A stretch of 64,000 nucleotides of DNA, taken from contig CM059187.1 of the NCBI GenBank assembly GCA_030323885.1, forward strand, positions 123,825,165 to 123,889,164, read 5' to 3'. Positions within the stretch are counted from its first letter, which is position 1, and every line of letters begins with the position of its first letter. The notes beneath the pieces were generated by a model, which made no database searches, was not told the DNA's origin, and worked only from the letters and a program-made list of their open reading frames with translations. Positions 45,721 to 56,611 of the stretch are shown here, piece by piece. Both the position numbers and the translations under genes were made by a program. The stretch comes from Branchipolynoe longqiensis. Lineage: Eukaryota > Annelida > Polychaeta > Phyllodocida > Polynoidae.

Positions 45721-46597
45721 GGCATTAAAGAAGGCAGAGGGAGGTGGGTGGCAGGGTGTGGGTGAGGTGGGTGGCAGGGCGGGTGGGATGGTGGGTGGCA
45801 GGGTGGGTGGGAGGGAGATGGGTGGGAGGTAGATGGGCGGTGGGTGAGTAGGTTTGTTCTTTTACGTCCTAGCAACATCTAAGGTGATATCAGGACGGGT
45901 ATCGACTTGTCACAGTACGCACTCATGGCGACTTTATAGTGCTGCCCCACTGGAAGACCAGGCCACCAGCACCATGACCTGATATCCCTCTCAGTCACAT
46001 TATCCTGACACTGAGCCAACCAGTCGAGTGCCAGGCTAGGAAGCAACCAGTATCAATTTTTGAGTCATTGGTTTGACTCGACCAGGGTTCGAACTGGGTG
46101 GGTAGGAGGGATATGGATGGGAGGTTGGGAGGGAGAGTGGGTGGGAGGGTGGGAGGGAGATGGGTGGTAGGTTGAGGGGAGAGTGGATGGATGGGTGGGA
46201 GGGAGATGGGTGAGGATAGGATGGAGTTGGAGGGAGAGTGGTGGAGGTGGAGGGAGATGGGTAGGGGGAGTGGGGGGGGTGGGAGGGAGTGGGTGGGAGG
46301 TGGGTGGGAGGGAGAGTGGGTGGGAGGTTGGCAGGGAGAGTGGATGGGATGGGTGGGAGGAAAATGGGTGGGATGTGGGAGGTGGGTGGGAGGTTGGGAG
46401 GGAGAGAGGGTGGGAGGTTGGCAGGGAGAGTGGATGGGATGGGTTGGAGGGAGATGGGTGGGAGGTGGGTGGGAGGTTGGGAGGGAGAGTGGGTGGGAGG
46501 TTGGGAGGGAGAGTGGATGGGATGGGTGGGAGGGAGATGGGTGGGAGGTTGGGAGGGAGAGTGGGTGGGAGGGTGGGAGTGGGGGCTCACCTCTCAT
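45721..46597 (+). repeat. G-rich minisatellite (GGGTGGGAGGTTGGGAGGGA-type)
   Basis: Imperfect array with higher-order units of about 60-75 bp (GTTGGCAGGGAGAGTGGATG recurs at about 46327 and 46411). A SINE1 splits it at 45850-46099. Stop-free frames on both strands (Gly/Trp/Val/Glu or Pro/Ser/His-rich) are artefacts. Strong quadruplex potential on the + strand. Confidence 0.92.
45850..46099 (-). mobile_element. SINE1 inside the G-rich minisatellite
   Basis: Tail GTTTGTTCTTTTACGTCCTA, then GGTGATATCAGGACGGGT, ending at GACTCGACCAGGGTTCGAAC. The tRNA-like head beyond the B box is missing; minisatellite resumes at once. Confidence 0.85.
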
Positions 46598-47595
46598 ACC
46601 GATGTCAATCTGAGGAGTGCTTGGCCAATATGGAAGTGTTTATGTAATCATACTGCATGTAGACGGCATTCATTATCGCCCTCCACGGCGCACGCGCATG
46701 CGCGGGCCGCGTGCAATGTGCGCGTCTGGGTCATGCATGCACGCCACTTCATGGGTCATGCGAACGCATCCAGTTTCCGGAACTGGCAAATCGTGCTTTT
46801 GGACGCTCGGCGCGAGATGAAAGGAAGCACGCCGATTAAAACTTATGTTTCACCCGTATGTGTTGCATTTGGCGTATGCCTTGATCCTCTAGCTCAGACA
46901 TTTCAACCCACCGGTGTATTTATTATAGCAGTCTCAGGTTGTCTAATCCAAGGGCTTTCACTAAGTTTCAGGCTCGGCCATATTTCTTGTATATAAAAAC
47001 CTGTGTTCAATATTTGTTCAAATCTGCTTTGTTTTTAGTTAGGGGCAAATTATATTTTAACGGGTTGAGTTTGGCAAATATTTGGAGTGGAAATATTTTA
47101 AGTGTGCACATCGAAATGCTGGCTTCAGCATAAGGCCAAATAAAAAAAAAGTTGGTGATCGTCCTTTTGATCACACAAATCAGGGTCGGGCAGCCAGTTT
47201 TGATTTTGATTTTGTTCAGTTAAGTATAACGTCTAGCATATGACATAGACGTAATACGTAACTATGTTTCCCAGGTCTCGTGCTTACGAAAGTTGAATTC
47301 GTGCTATCCCGATGGGTTTTTAACAGTTAAAAAAAGTCAACAACAACAAAATTCAGGGGCGGGCGCTTATTCAGACACGAGCAGGGACGATCATCATTTA
47401 AAAATTAGTTTTTTGCCTAATTCCTAAATACACCGATAATTTGTCTGTGAAATACCGGGCAAATTCCATTGGTCTGCACAGACCCTACACAGTCTCCCTT
47501 TCTGTGATCACCCATGTATTAATACCATGTATACTATAACACTTGCCACCAATACTACCTTATTGAATATTAAATAGGCCGACATAACTGTAGTG
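46598..47595. other. Unannotated stretch
   Basis: CpG-rich patch with CGCATGCGCG at about 46690-46760. No domain recognised. Confidence 0.45.
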
Positions 47596-47645
47596 GGGGG
47601 GGGGGGGGGGGGGGGGAAAGAGAGCGACGGGGGGGGGGGGGGGGC
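47596..47645 (+). repeat. Paired poly-G tracts
   Basis: Two G runs (about 21 and 16) separated by AAAGAGAGCGAC. Confidence 0.95.
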
Positions 47646-48164
47646 GATGTCCATAAAAACGACACAAACTTGCAATCTACCAGACGAGACGACAGCATCA
47701 TAAAGCCCACGGCTGTAGTAATAGCTTCGGCCTTGTTTTAGTAGCCCATTCACATACTCCCGTCAACCCATCTCCTTATGCCTCAGATATCGGAGGGCAA
47801 TCCCGACATAAAAGTGCATTAGCCGATTATTACCGACTCCTATCCAGCCCGCGCCGATGCGCATAGGAGATAAAAAGGCGTGAGCGAAGATAAAAGAAAA
47901 TAATTTTTTTAATTTTTTTTAGTTAAACACAAAAATAAATGCCAACACAGTATCTTCCATAAATTGGGCCCATTATTGATGACCAATTTTGACGCACTCG
48001 TTGGCGGCTACTGCCTTGCTGGCTGGCTGGCTAACTGACACGGTACCTTGTTGTCGTGACCTTGGCGCCTCCGGTGTGACCTTCACCCGACGGCCGGCCG
48101 CTCCGGCGACGTGGTCCCGCCCGTGGTGATGGGCAACGGTTGGTTGGCTGTTGGTAGTTGGTTG
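47646..48164. other. Unannotated stretch
   Basis: T/A run at 47905-47922 and GGCTGGCTGGCT at 48016-48031. No gene. Confidence 0.45.
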
Positions 48165-48488
48165 TTGGTTGTTATCGTCCTGGCAACATCTGGGGTCATA
48201 TCAGGATGGGTACCTACTTGTGATAGTGCGCGCTCATGGTGACTTTATAGTGCTGCCCCAATGGGAAATCAGACCGCAGGCACCATGATCCAATATCCCA
48301 CTCAGTCAGATTATCCTGACACTGAGCTAGCCAGTCCTTGCCCTATCCTATTAATGCTGAACGCCAGGCTAGGAAGCAACAGGTAAAAATTGTATAAGTC
48401 ATAGGTTTGACTCGACCAGGAACCAAACTCTCGATCTCCCACACACGAGGCCCGAGCTCTACCGATTTGGCCATGACGCCCGGTCTGA
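48165..48488 (-). mobile_element. SINE1, full length, reverse
   Basis: Tail GTCCTGGCAACATCTGGGGT then CATATCAGGATGGGTACC; body GCCCTATCCTATTAATGCTG. Head ends CTACCGATTTGGCCATGACG (A box complement). Confidence 0.88.
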
Positions 48489-48738
48489 GGCGACGCGGTG
48501 TGTCGGGAGAAGTATATTGGAGGAGGGATGGGGGTAGGGGGTGAGGGTGGGGGCGGGGGGGGGGAGTCATATGGTAGGTTGTGGCTTAAAAGAATAAGCT
48601 GTGTTTACTGCTTGTAAAGCTGTTCTATGCGATGTGCTATGTTGGCGGTTGGCACACGGTACTTTATTATATTTAAAAGTGAGCTGCGGCTCCTGATGGT
48701 GATGCTCTCTGCACCTTGATATATTGGGATTTAACACA
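48489..48738. other. Spacer
   Basis: G-rich patch 48520-48567; no gene. Confidence 0.5.
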
Positions 48739-49536
48739 TATATAGGGTATGCACTGACGTCACGCTAAGCGGAAGTGCGGCCATTGTGGCGATAGTAACC
48801 ACAATAATAACACACTGTCACACTGCAAACTCAATGGCTATGAGCAATCTTCATACAGAAAAAGTGAAATATCTATAAAACCAATCCATCTAGAAACAAA
48901 TCGGTTGGTACACATATAGAAAACATGTTTACCAATAAGATTATATTAAATTGATAAGGTTAGGGTTCTGGATTTCTATTAATTTTGAATAAAACTAATG
49001 TTTTGCGCTGCGCGTACCGGCGAATTCAAGCCAGTCAAGGCATTGTCAATGGTCGTGAGCAATCTTCACACAGAAAAAGTGAAATATCTCTAAAACCACA
49101 CCACCTAAAAACAAATAACTTGGTAGACATATAGAAAACATATTCAACGAATAGATTATATTAAATTTATAAGGTTAGGCTTCTGGATTTCTATTAATTT
49201 TGAATGAAATAGACGTTTTGTACTGCACGTACCGGCAAACTCAAGGCATTCACGCCGCATTGTCAATGGTCGTAAGCAATCTTCATACAGAAAAAGTGAA
49301 ATATCTCTAAAACCACACCACCTAGAAACAAATCGCTTGGTAAACCTATAGAAAACATATTAAACGAATAGATTATATTAAATTTATACGGTTAGGGTTC
49401 CGGATTTCTATTAATTTTGAATGAAATATACGTTTTCCACTGCGCATACAGGCAAACTCTATGGGATGTTTACTAGTTGATATCGCCACAATGGCTGCGC
49501 ATCCGGTTCGTGACGTCAGGTGAATACCCTATATAG
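48739..49536. mobile_element. TIR element (~800 bp) carrying three ~215-bp tandem repeats
   Basis: Left end TATATAGGGTATGCACTGAC and the reverse complement of the right end, TATATAGGGTATTCACCTGA, form a TIR of about 60 bp that also shares GACGTCACG and GCCATTGTGGCGATA. The interior has three direct units: AGCAATCTTCA at 48844, 49059 and 49275 (periods 215 and 216). No coding sequence. Terminal TATA suggests a TA-type target. Units are shared with 1005-1500. Confidence 0.85.
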
Positions 49537-49654
49537 CTATTGGTGATGCTCAAAGATTGAGTTCAGTGGAGTTTTATTTAACCACTCACATGTAATAAGG
49601 TCACTCACTGTATGGCTTCCCCAAGGGGCGATCTTCCCACCGAGTAATGTTACA

Positions 49655-50500
49655 TTAAATTAATGTTAATACTTATACAAAATACAGTGTTACAACAAAT
49701 CTACAATTGGAATCTTTACCTATAATCATATATGTCCATGCATATATCTAAGCATTCCATGTGCATATATAGATACGACCACAGGACAAGTGATGTCAAA
49801 GTTAAAGCTGCATAGTCCGATGAATTTTCAAATTTTCAAAACCAAACGAATTATCTAGATTTGATCTTACATATCTAACTTAGATACTGATGCACTTATT
49901 AAGCATTTGTTTCTGTGTAGAAGGCAATACTGAGTCAATTTCACAGAACCTGTTACTGCAGAAGTCTATGGTGTCAGAATTTTGGCAAGCTTGCCAAAAC
50001 TAATTTTCCATATTTGCATTCAAAATATCTCAAAAGTTTACCATTTAAAATAAAAGTAACTTTGAATTAATGTAAAGTAGATACTAGTGAACGATGTAAT
50101 ATATTTATCTCAGAAAAAATACAGAAATTCAAAACCATCGGACTATGCAACTTTAAGCAATAGTGACTCCATAAATAGCCTTTGCCCAGTTTTGTTTCTA
50201 TTTTAGGAGACGTTCGGCACTGTACTTTTCATACTTATGCAAGATACATTGTTAGAACAAGTCAGCAGTTGATAGTTATTATCGCATAACATCAGATATG
50301 CCCCTGTATTTATACATACATGCAATGGTTTTAGCTCTTGTATATTGCCACAGGACAAGTGATGGAAACCTTAAAGCTACATTGCAGAGCGATTACATAA
50401 ATCAGCCTTTGTTCAATTTGTTCCTATTTTAGGACAAATCTGCAATTTAAATCTTTACATAGAATCAGATATGTCCCTGTCTATATCATATATAAATTCC
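49655..50500 (+). repeat. Local duplication flanking and containing a TTAA-MITE
   Basis: Sequence at 49655-49801 (ACTTATACAAAATACAGTGT, CACAGGACAAGTGATG) recurs at 50228-50365, and partly at 50437-50500 (CAAATCTGCAATTTAAATCT). One copy carries the MITE at 49802-50156; the second copy does not. Confidence 0.75.
49802..50156 (+). mobile_element. TTAA-MITE, complete (355 bp)
   Basis: TTAAAGCTGCATAGTCCGAT to CATCGGACTATGCAACTTTAA (21 bp, split: CATCGGACTATG and CAACTTTAA). Interior close to family consensus, with the palindrome core TTTTGGCAAGCTTGCCAAAA at about 49980-49999. Confidence 0.95.
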
Positions 50501-50679
50501 AGTGCGCGAGTGACAGTCTTCGCGGCTCTGGGGAGGTGGGGTGGTGGCGCCACCTGTCCCACAATGAAGAGGGGTCACCCATAAAGTAGTACACAACATC
50601 ATGGTGTCCAATAAGGAAGATTCACTTACGCGCCTTTATACTCGCATAAGTTTTATACATAACATATATATGGATGCAT
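50501..50679. other. Spacer with GGTGGCGCCACC palindrome
   Basis: A perfect GGTGGCGCCACC lies at about 50550-50561. No gene. Confidence 0.5.
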
Positions 50680-50790
50680 TAAAACTTCTCTAACCGACCA
50701 CTTCGACAGATCGACTACTCTCTTATATTGATCACTTTATTTGGGTCCCATATGATCGCCCATACAACAATATTGTAACGATCGAGTGTG
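50680..50790. mobile_element. MITE-A, left part only
   Basis: TTCTCTAACCGACCACTTCG, then TTTATTTGGGTCCCATATGA and ACAACAATATTGTAACGATC; right arm absent. Confidence 0.7.
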
Positions 50791-51158
50791 TAAATAAAGC
50801 CTGTTCAAGCTTGGCGATTCATCAGTTATATAAGCATTAGGAAACTTCCCCTCCGGGGTATGTGATGGGTGGGTACCACACCCATTAAAAATGCCATTAA
50901 ATATATATCAATCTCCGACTCGCACAACACACCACATGCAATGCCTTTATAACGTAGCATGTCGCTTGATGGGGTGTGCAGGTGTTATAGGAGACATGTG
51001 AAACAACCCACCTGCTGTATCAGTGATTGCTGTCAAACTGGAACAGTTTAGGTATAAATAAACATCAATATCCATTGTCTTGCATAATGCATGTGTAGTA
51101 ATAGCATGTAGATGGATTTAAATGAGCAGTGTTTTTATATGCAGATAACAATTTACTA
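50791..51158. other. Unannotated stretch
   Basis: No gene recognised. Confidence 0.45.
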
Positions 51159-51507
51159 TCATCATCATCATCATCATCATGCTGTCGGTCGCGATGGGAC
51201 AAAGACTGCTTTCATTACTTGACTGTAGCTCTCCATTTAGCTCTCTGCTGTGAGAGTGATGTCCATGAGTTGGTCTTAATGTCTCTCAGCTTCAGGTTTC
51301 TCTTGATGGTATCCTTGAACCGGAGATGAGGGCACCCTCTCTTTCTGTAACCAGAAGACAGTTGAGAATAGAGGATCTGCTTTGGTAGCCTGTCGGATGA
51401 CATCCTCATGAGGTGTCCAGTCCAGCGGAGATTCTTTTTGATCAGAAGATCTTCCATAGAGGGCAGCCCCGTCCGTTCGAGTATTTCCTTATTTGTCAAA
51501 TACTCGA

Positions 51508-51515
<8 letters not shown>
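51159..51515 (-). mobile_element. 3' end of a second LINE (RTE/L1-like)
   Basis: The reverse-strand frame 51215-51515 encodes a C-terminal LINE segment with LPSMEDLLIKKNLRWTGHLM, then LPKQILYSQLSSG and FKDTIKRNLK, followed by a stop at 51215. After about 35 bp it ends in an (ATG)n/(CAT)n run at 51159-51181, like the microsatellite tails of some LINE clades. The 5' side is truncated at a (TA)n tract. Clade is uncertain. Confidence 0.8.

Positions 51516-51552
<37 letters not shown>
51513..51552. repeat. (TA)n microsatellite
   Basis: About 40 bp of TA between the LINE fragment and MITE-A. Confidence 0.95.
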
Positions 51553-51557
<5 letters not shown>

Positions 51558-51746
51558 TAAAACCTCTCTAGCCGACCACCTCCCCAGATCAACCACTCCC
51601 TTATATAGGTCACTTTATTTGGGTCCCAAACGATTGCACATACAACACCATATTAATGATAAATAAAAATTCCCTAATCCGACCACCTCTCTAAATGGAC
51701 CATTTAGAGTCGGTCTCATGGTCGGTCAAGTTAGAGAGGTTTTACC
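51553..51746. mobile_element. MITE-A, complete
   Basis: TACAGTAAAACCTCTCTAGC to GAGAGGTTTTACC. The right terminus has a point change. It starts at the last TA of the (TA)n run, as expected for a TA target. Confidence 0.88.
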
Positions 51747-52224
51747 TGATATACAAGTTCATGCTATATACATTATATATATATATACATGTTCATGCAT
51801 CATTTGAGATGGAATTCAGAAAACACATGCAGAGCTCAGGCAGAATGTCAATCTTTTCCTGTTTCATTTCTGACTTCAAAATAAGAGATCAACTTAGCTT
51901 TTTTGTTTATCCATGCCTCAACAACCTCGCCGCACCCCAAAAAAAACCCCGAAAAAACACACACTAAAACAACCTTTTTCAAACACACACACAAAACTGA
52001 AGCAGACAAATTCTTTCTTTCTCTACGGCAATATGCAGTTGAAACCATGTCGAGATTTTATTTTACATGGTGACTCCGCATGCATATTTCCTTCCACACG
52101 AGGAAAATTGGCCTGGTATCTAGTAGGTAGATCGGCGGTCACTGGTTCCGGTTCCGGTGGCGACGCGCGGCGCCACTGGGGGCTGCTGATGACGAGTTGA
52201 TGGCGCCCTAGCACTGCGCCACAT
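51747..52224. other. Unannotated stretch
   Basis: A run of AC-rich sequence at 51930-52000; no gene. Confidence 0.45.
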
Positions 52225-52605
52225 ACAGCGTGGTGGTGGTGGTGGTGGTGGAGGGGGGGGGGGGCGGGGGGCAAGGGGGGCAGCCGGGTGGAGACAGCGA
52301 TCCTACTGATAGCGAGGTTCCAATCAAGATGCCGTTACTGATTGCCGGCGCATGCGCAAGGGCTGCACGTGGCATGTCACGTGGGAGCATGTCGCGATTG
52401 CTGCAGGACAGGAGCAGAGGAGAATGTACGAGAATGTACAAGAAGCAAAATGAGAGCTATGGGATGGAGGAGGAGGTGGGGAGGGGAGGGGTGTGGTGGG
52501 TAGAGAGGAGGGTGAGGGGGGAGGGTGGGTGGAGAGGAGAGGGAAAGGGGAGGGGAGGGGTGGGGGGAGGGATGAGGGGAGGGGTGATTAATGCAGGAGG
52601 GGTGG
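52225..52605 (+). repeat. (GGT)n and G-rich tracts
   Basis: (GTG)n at 52229-52250, G runs to 52280, then GGGGAGGGG-type sequence at 52467-52600. The intervening 52285-52440 is unique. Confidence 0.85.
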
Positions 52606-53856
52606 GTTGGGAGTAATTGCATAGGAACATACAGCCATGTAGAAGTATTATGCAAGGACAATGTAGATAACTATCTACAGAATGGGTGCACTATCACCTA
52701 ACTGATTTCATTTCCGGATTCACTCCAAAATCGCTTACACATTTGCATATGTAGCATATAGTTGTCTCTTTACCGGATAACTCTGCATGCAGACCAATGT
52801 TGTCCCGTGATGCGGTGGCTGTCCTAGCGTCAAATAAAAGAAAGCTGATTTGTTTGTTTGAAAAATCTCTGCACATGGTGGAGGTCCGCTGATCACAGGG
52901 GTCGCTGAAGACGGTGTATGTTAATTTATATCCACAAGTATTGTTTTAACTTTACCGCACAGCGACTAGCGCCACAATCCAGGAGTGTCACACATTATAT
53001 GAATGATGATGATGATGATCACCATTATTATCATCATTATAATTAATCATCATTATCATCGTCGCCGTCCTCGTCACCACCACTATCATCATCCATACTA
53101 CTTCAGTGCTAATTTTTACATTAAATCATTCACACACGACCATTGCCGTGTAATATATGTATATATATATATGATGTATAAGCATTATGCGAGCATAAAA
53201 GCATGGAAGGGATTATATGTTTATTTCCTACCCTAATACTGATTGGCTGGCTTACTTGATGTATGGCCCCCCTCCAACCACGTGACCGGTGGCTCCACCT
53301 CCGGCACGCCTCTATCCTAACTCACTTGCGCCTGAGAATTATATTATATATATATATATATGCAAATCAAACAACTTTATCTGACTCAATCCCTAAGAGT
53401 ATGATCTCGCTTATTTATAATTTATCATTAGTCTACAGAGAACTAGTGGAGCGAGTTCATTTGCTCCCAGTCTGGTCTCAAACAGCCAGGAAGATTCTAC
53501 CTACATCAGCTCTTTAATACATAATTGATCCTGCTCATGATGAGCAAATATGTGGTCGTTCAAAACGGGACTGATCTATACTAACATATGCACTCAGGCA
53601 AATATAAACATACACCATTCAAACCATTGCCGATCTCTTTGCCTATCACCCCCCCCCCCCCCTCCGCCGCCGCCCAATGCAAAATTATCATATTTCTTCT
53701 CAGGATAAATGCGCAAGCACTGGCCTACCTTCTGGAGCCGCCAGTAGAACTCACCTCACCCCTTTTCGGTACCCATTCGACCATCCCTATCATGCCCACA
53801 ATATTACAAACAGGTTTACTAAAGCATCCGACCTCCATTCTTCTTTGGTTACAGCC
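52606..53856. other. Unannotated stretch with microsatellites
   Basis: (ATG)n/(ATT)/(CAT) mixture at 53000-53095, TA runs at 53158-53172 and 53343-53361, C run at 53650-53662. No gene. Confidence 0.5.
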
Positions 53857-54213
53857 TTAAAGCTGCATAGTCCGATGAAGCATCAAATTTTCAAAAACAA
53901 AATAATCATCTAGAATTGATTCTACATATCTAATATAGATACTGGTTCACTTGTTATTAAGCCTTTGTTGCCACATAGAAGGGAACACCAAGCCCATTCA
54001 AAAGAACATGTTACTGCAGAAGCCTATGGAGTCAGAGCTTTGGCATGCTTGCCAAAACTAATCTTACATGTTTGCCCTTCAAATATCTCAGAAGTTAACC
54101 ATTTAAAATAAAATTACTTCAGAGTAAAGTACAGTAGATTATAATGATCAATTTAGTATATTTATCTCAGAAAAATGGCAAAAACTCAATACCATCGGAC
54201 TATGCAACTTTAA
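53857..54213 (+). mobile_element. TTAA-MITE, complete (357 bp)
   Basis: TTAAAGCTGCATAGTCCGAT to CATCGGACTATG...CAACTTTAA. Central palindrome CTTTGGCATGCTTGCCAAAA. Confidence 0.94.
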
Positions 54214-54339
54214 TTCCGCCACAATTTTAAGTCGCATTTCTTGCAACGACGCCAATATACTCGGTTTGCTTCTACATTTGCAGTTACTTCGTATTTATTT
54301 GGTTGGGCGCAAATAGCTCTGCTTGTGACTGCGGTTATG

Positions 54340-54515
54340 TTACTGTCGTGGGGATGATGAAAATGGGAAATATTGCACCTAGAGCAGCAACCAAACCCAC
54401 GTCTATTGTATCCTGGGCCAGTGCGCTAACCATTACACCACATAGGCTCCCTGATGTCGCCACCCTATCCACACCCTGTCCTGTCTATGTGACCCCTTGC
54501 CTGAGATTGATTGAT
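54340..54515 (-). mobile_element. SINE2, reverse
   Basis: GATGATGAAAATGGGAAATA and TTGCACCTAGAGC are the complement of the SINE2 core. TGCGCTAACCATTACACCAC is the A-box complement. The leader ends GACCCCTTGCCTGAG. Confidence 0.85.
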
Positions 54516-55003
54516 TGATTGGTGGGTGCTTTACGCCGTGTCGGCAGCATAGGCCATATTCACAGCGAGAAATGTTAGTTTTTTCTTCAAACCATCGCTT
54601 TTACATGTAAAAGCAGACAATCAATTATGTGCCAATAGACACTCATTAAGTTAGAAAGCTCACAATCATATATTTGTGGTCAAGGGAAACAAATTCCCAT
54701 AGAAAAAAGAAAAGTGTTATTAATAATTAATAGAATCTATTTAGTAAACTATATGAGGTGGTACAGTCCAGCTGCCCTCAAAAAGGCTAAAATGTTTTCC
54801 TGTTTTACCTTAGTAAAAAGGTCATGCATACTGTCTGCAGTGTAGACCTGTTAGCCCTTGCCTGGGAGATCAGTACACATGCCCCACCTCTGGAATTGTA
54901 AGTCTTTTAAATGGTAATTTAATGCTTGCAATAAACCCCGCCAGTTAAGCTGGAAACTACCCGACTATAGTAGTTCCAGATTTTGCTGACAGATGTCAAT
55001 AGC
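54516..55003. other. Spacer with possible SINE core fragment
   Basis: GGTGGGTGCTTTACGCCGTG then GCAGCATAGGCCATATTCAC (about 54520-54560) resembles the TTTACGCCGTG-type core seen in molluscan SINEs, from memory. Nothing else recognised. Confidence 0.4.
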
Positions 55004-55358
55004 TTAAAGCTGCCGAGTCCGATGAAGCATCAAATTTTCAAAACCAAAACAATTATCTGGAATTGATTCTACATATCTAACTTAGATACTGATGCATGTA
55101 TTAAGCATTTGTTGCCACATATCAGGGAATACTGAGGCAATTTAATAGAACCTGTTACTGCTAAAGCTTATGGTATCAGAGTTTTGGCAAGCTTGCCAAA
55201 ACTAATTTGACATGTTTGCACTTCAAATATTTCAAAACATAACTGTTTAAAATAAACAGGACTTTAAGCTAAAGTAAGGTTGATTATAACGGTCAGGATA
55301 ATCTATTTATCTCAGAAAAATTACAGAAACTCAACACCATCGGACTATGCAACTTTAA
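55004..55358 (+). mobile_element. TTAA-MITE, complete (355 bp), with empty site nearby
   Basis: TTAAAGCTGCCGAGTCCGAT to CATCGGACTATG...CAACTTTAA. Perfect 24-nt central palindrome at 55190-55213. Flanks match 55561-55632, which lacks the insertion. Confidence 0.95.
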
Positions 55359-55560
55359 CTGGAGGGGTGTAATACATGAAGTGAGCGGCAGTGGAATTCG
55401 AGAAGAAAAATACAATATAGTTGTATTTATTTAAATAGATATATTACAAGGATAATAGCTTGAATCCTGTTGCTATATGAATATCTGAATATAATCAAGT
55501 ATTTTATTATTTTTCCAAGCATTCTTTACGGCATGTGAAATCATAGGCAGTCGGGAAATG

Positions 55561-55632
55561 TACCCGATTAGAGTAGTTCCAGATTCTGCCGATGGATGTC
55601 ACTAGCTTAACTGGCGGGTATTACATGCATAC
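55561..55632 (+). repeat. Paralogous empty site for the TTAA-MITE
   Basis: Flank GAGTAGTTCCAGATTCTGCC and CTAGC, a single TTAA (55607-55610), then CTGGCGGGTATTACATGC. It aligns with both flanks of 55004-55358 (TAGTAGTTCCAGATTTTGCT and CTGGAGGGGTGTAATACATG). Confidence 0.85.
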
Positions 55633-55714
55633 ATGCAATGCACTTACACACATATACAGGGTAAGTTCAACAACCATACAGCTTGTAGCTTTTGGGGGTT
55701 CCTGGTCACGACAA

Positions 55715-55890
55715 CCACTGTCGTGGGGGTGATGAAAATAGAAAATAGTGCGCCTAGAGCGGGAATCAAACCCACATCTCTTGCATTCGGGGCCAGTGTG
55801 CTAACCTTTACACCACGATGGCTCCCTGATGTCACCATCCTACCACACTGTGTGGCTCCTTGCCTGAGAGGCCAAGTGTAGACTACTTTC
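55715..55890 (-). mobile_element. SINE2, reverse
   Basis: GTGGGGGTGATGAAAATAGA, GCGCCTAGAGCGGGAATCAA (B box side), GTGTGCTAACCTTTACACCA (A box side), leader to GCCTGAGAGG. Confidence 0.85.
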
Positions 55891-56511
55891 AAAGTTATCG
55901 TGATTTGTGGCATTTTTAGTGTTTGATTTATTTTGCTATATTTTAAGGCCTGACCTGTTTACAACAACAACACATAGCACCCTCTGTGCACTGCCTCCGT
56001 TCCCACTGTGCCCACTACACCAACCACCATTCATCGATCACTAGCCGGACCCACCTAATTTTAATCTACTTATCTTGGGAAGCAATGTCTCTCCTTTAAT
56101 AGCGTTTGTTTTTTTTCCGTTTTTTTCCTTAATTTACCAAATATGAATGACACTCACTGGCTGCCGGCGCTGACAGTGACACTGGCTAACTGTGCTTCTG
56201 TGCACATCTTCCAGAACATATGGGGTGCCAAGAGTGGGAGGGGAGGTTGAAGGAAGAGTGAATTGAGGTGTTCTGAAGGCTAGGGGACCAGGAGGAGGTG
56301 ACTATAAGGGCCCTCGAACCGACCACTCCACGTCGCAGGGGCGCGATGTAATGGGCGAAATGGCCCAAGTGTAGATAGAGCGCATGCGTGGAAGGGTGGG
56401 TATAATAAAGCGGTGCGACTCTCCAGCAGGGATTGTTTCCGGAGGTATGTGTGTATATATAAGAGATAATACTGTGGACATACCCCGAGAACCAGCGAAG
56501 ATATGAATGTG

Positions 56512-56516
<5 letters not shown>
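55891..56516. other. Unannotated stretch
   Basis: T run at 56108-56127; no gene. Confidence 0.45.
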
Positions 56517-56560
<44 letters not shown>

Positions 56561-56561
56561 T

Positions 56562-56610
<49 letters not shown>
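56517..56610. repeat. (TA)n microsatellite, two arrays
   Basis: TA arrays separated by CATTAATATATATATATAAA. Ile/Tyr frames are artefacts. Confidence 0.95.

Positions 56611-56611
<1 letters not shown>

Noticed and set aside
46289..46996. 235-codon Gly/Trp/Val-rich frame
   Set aside because: Mostly G-rich minisatellite; the opposite strand has equally long frames.
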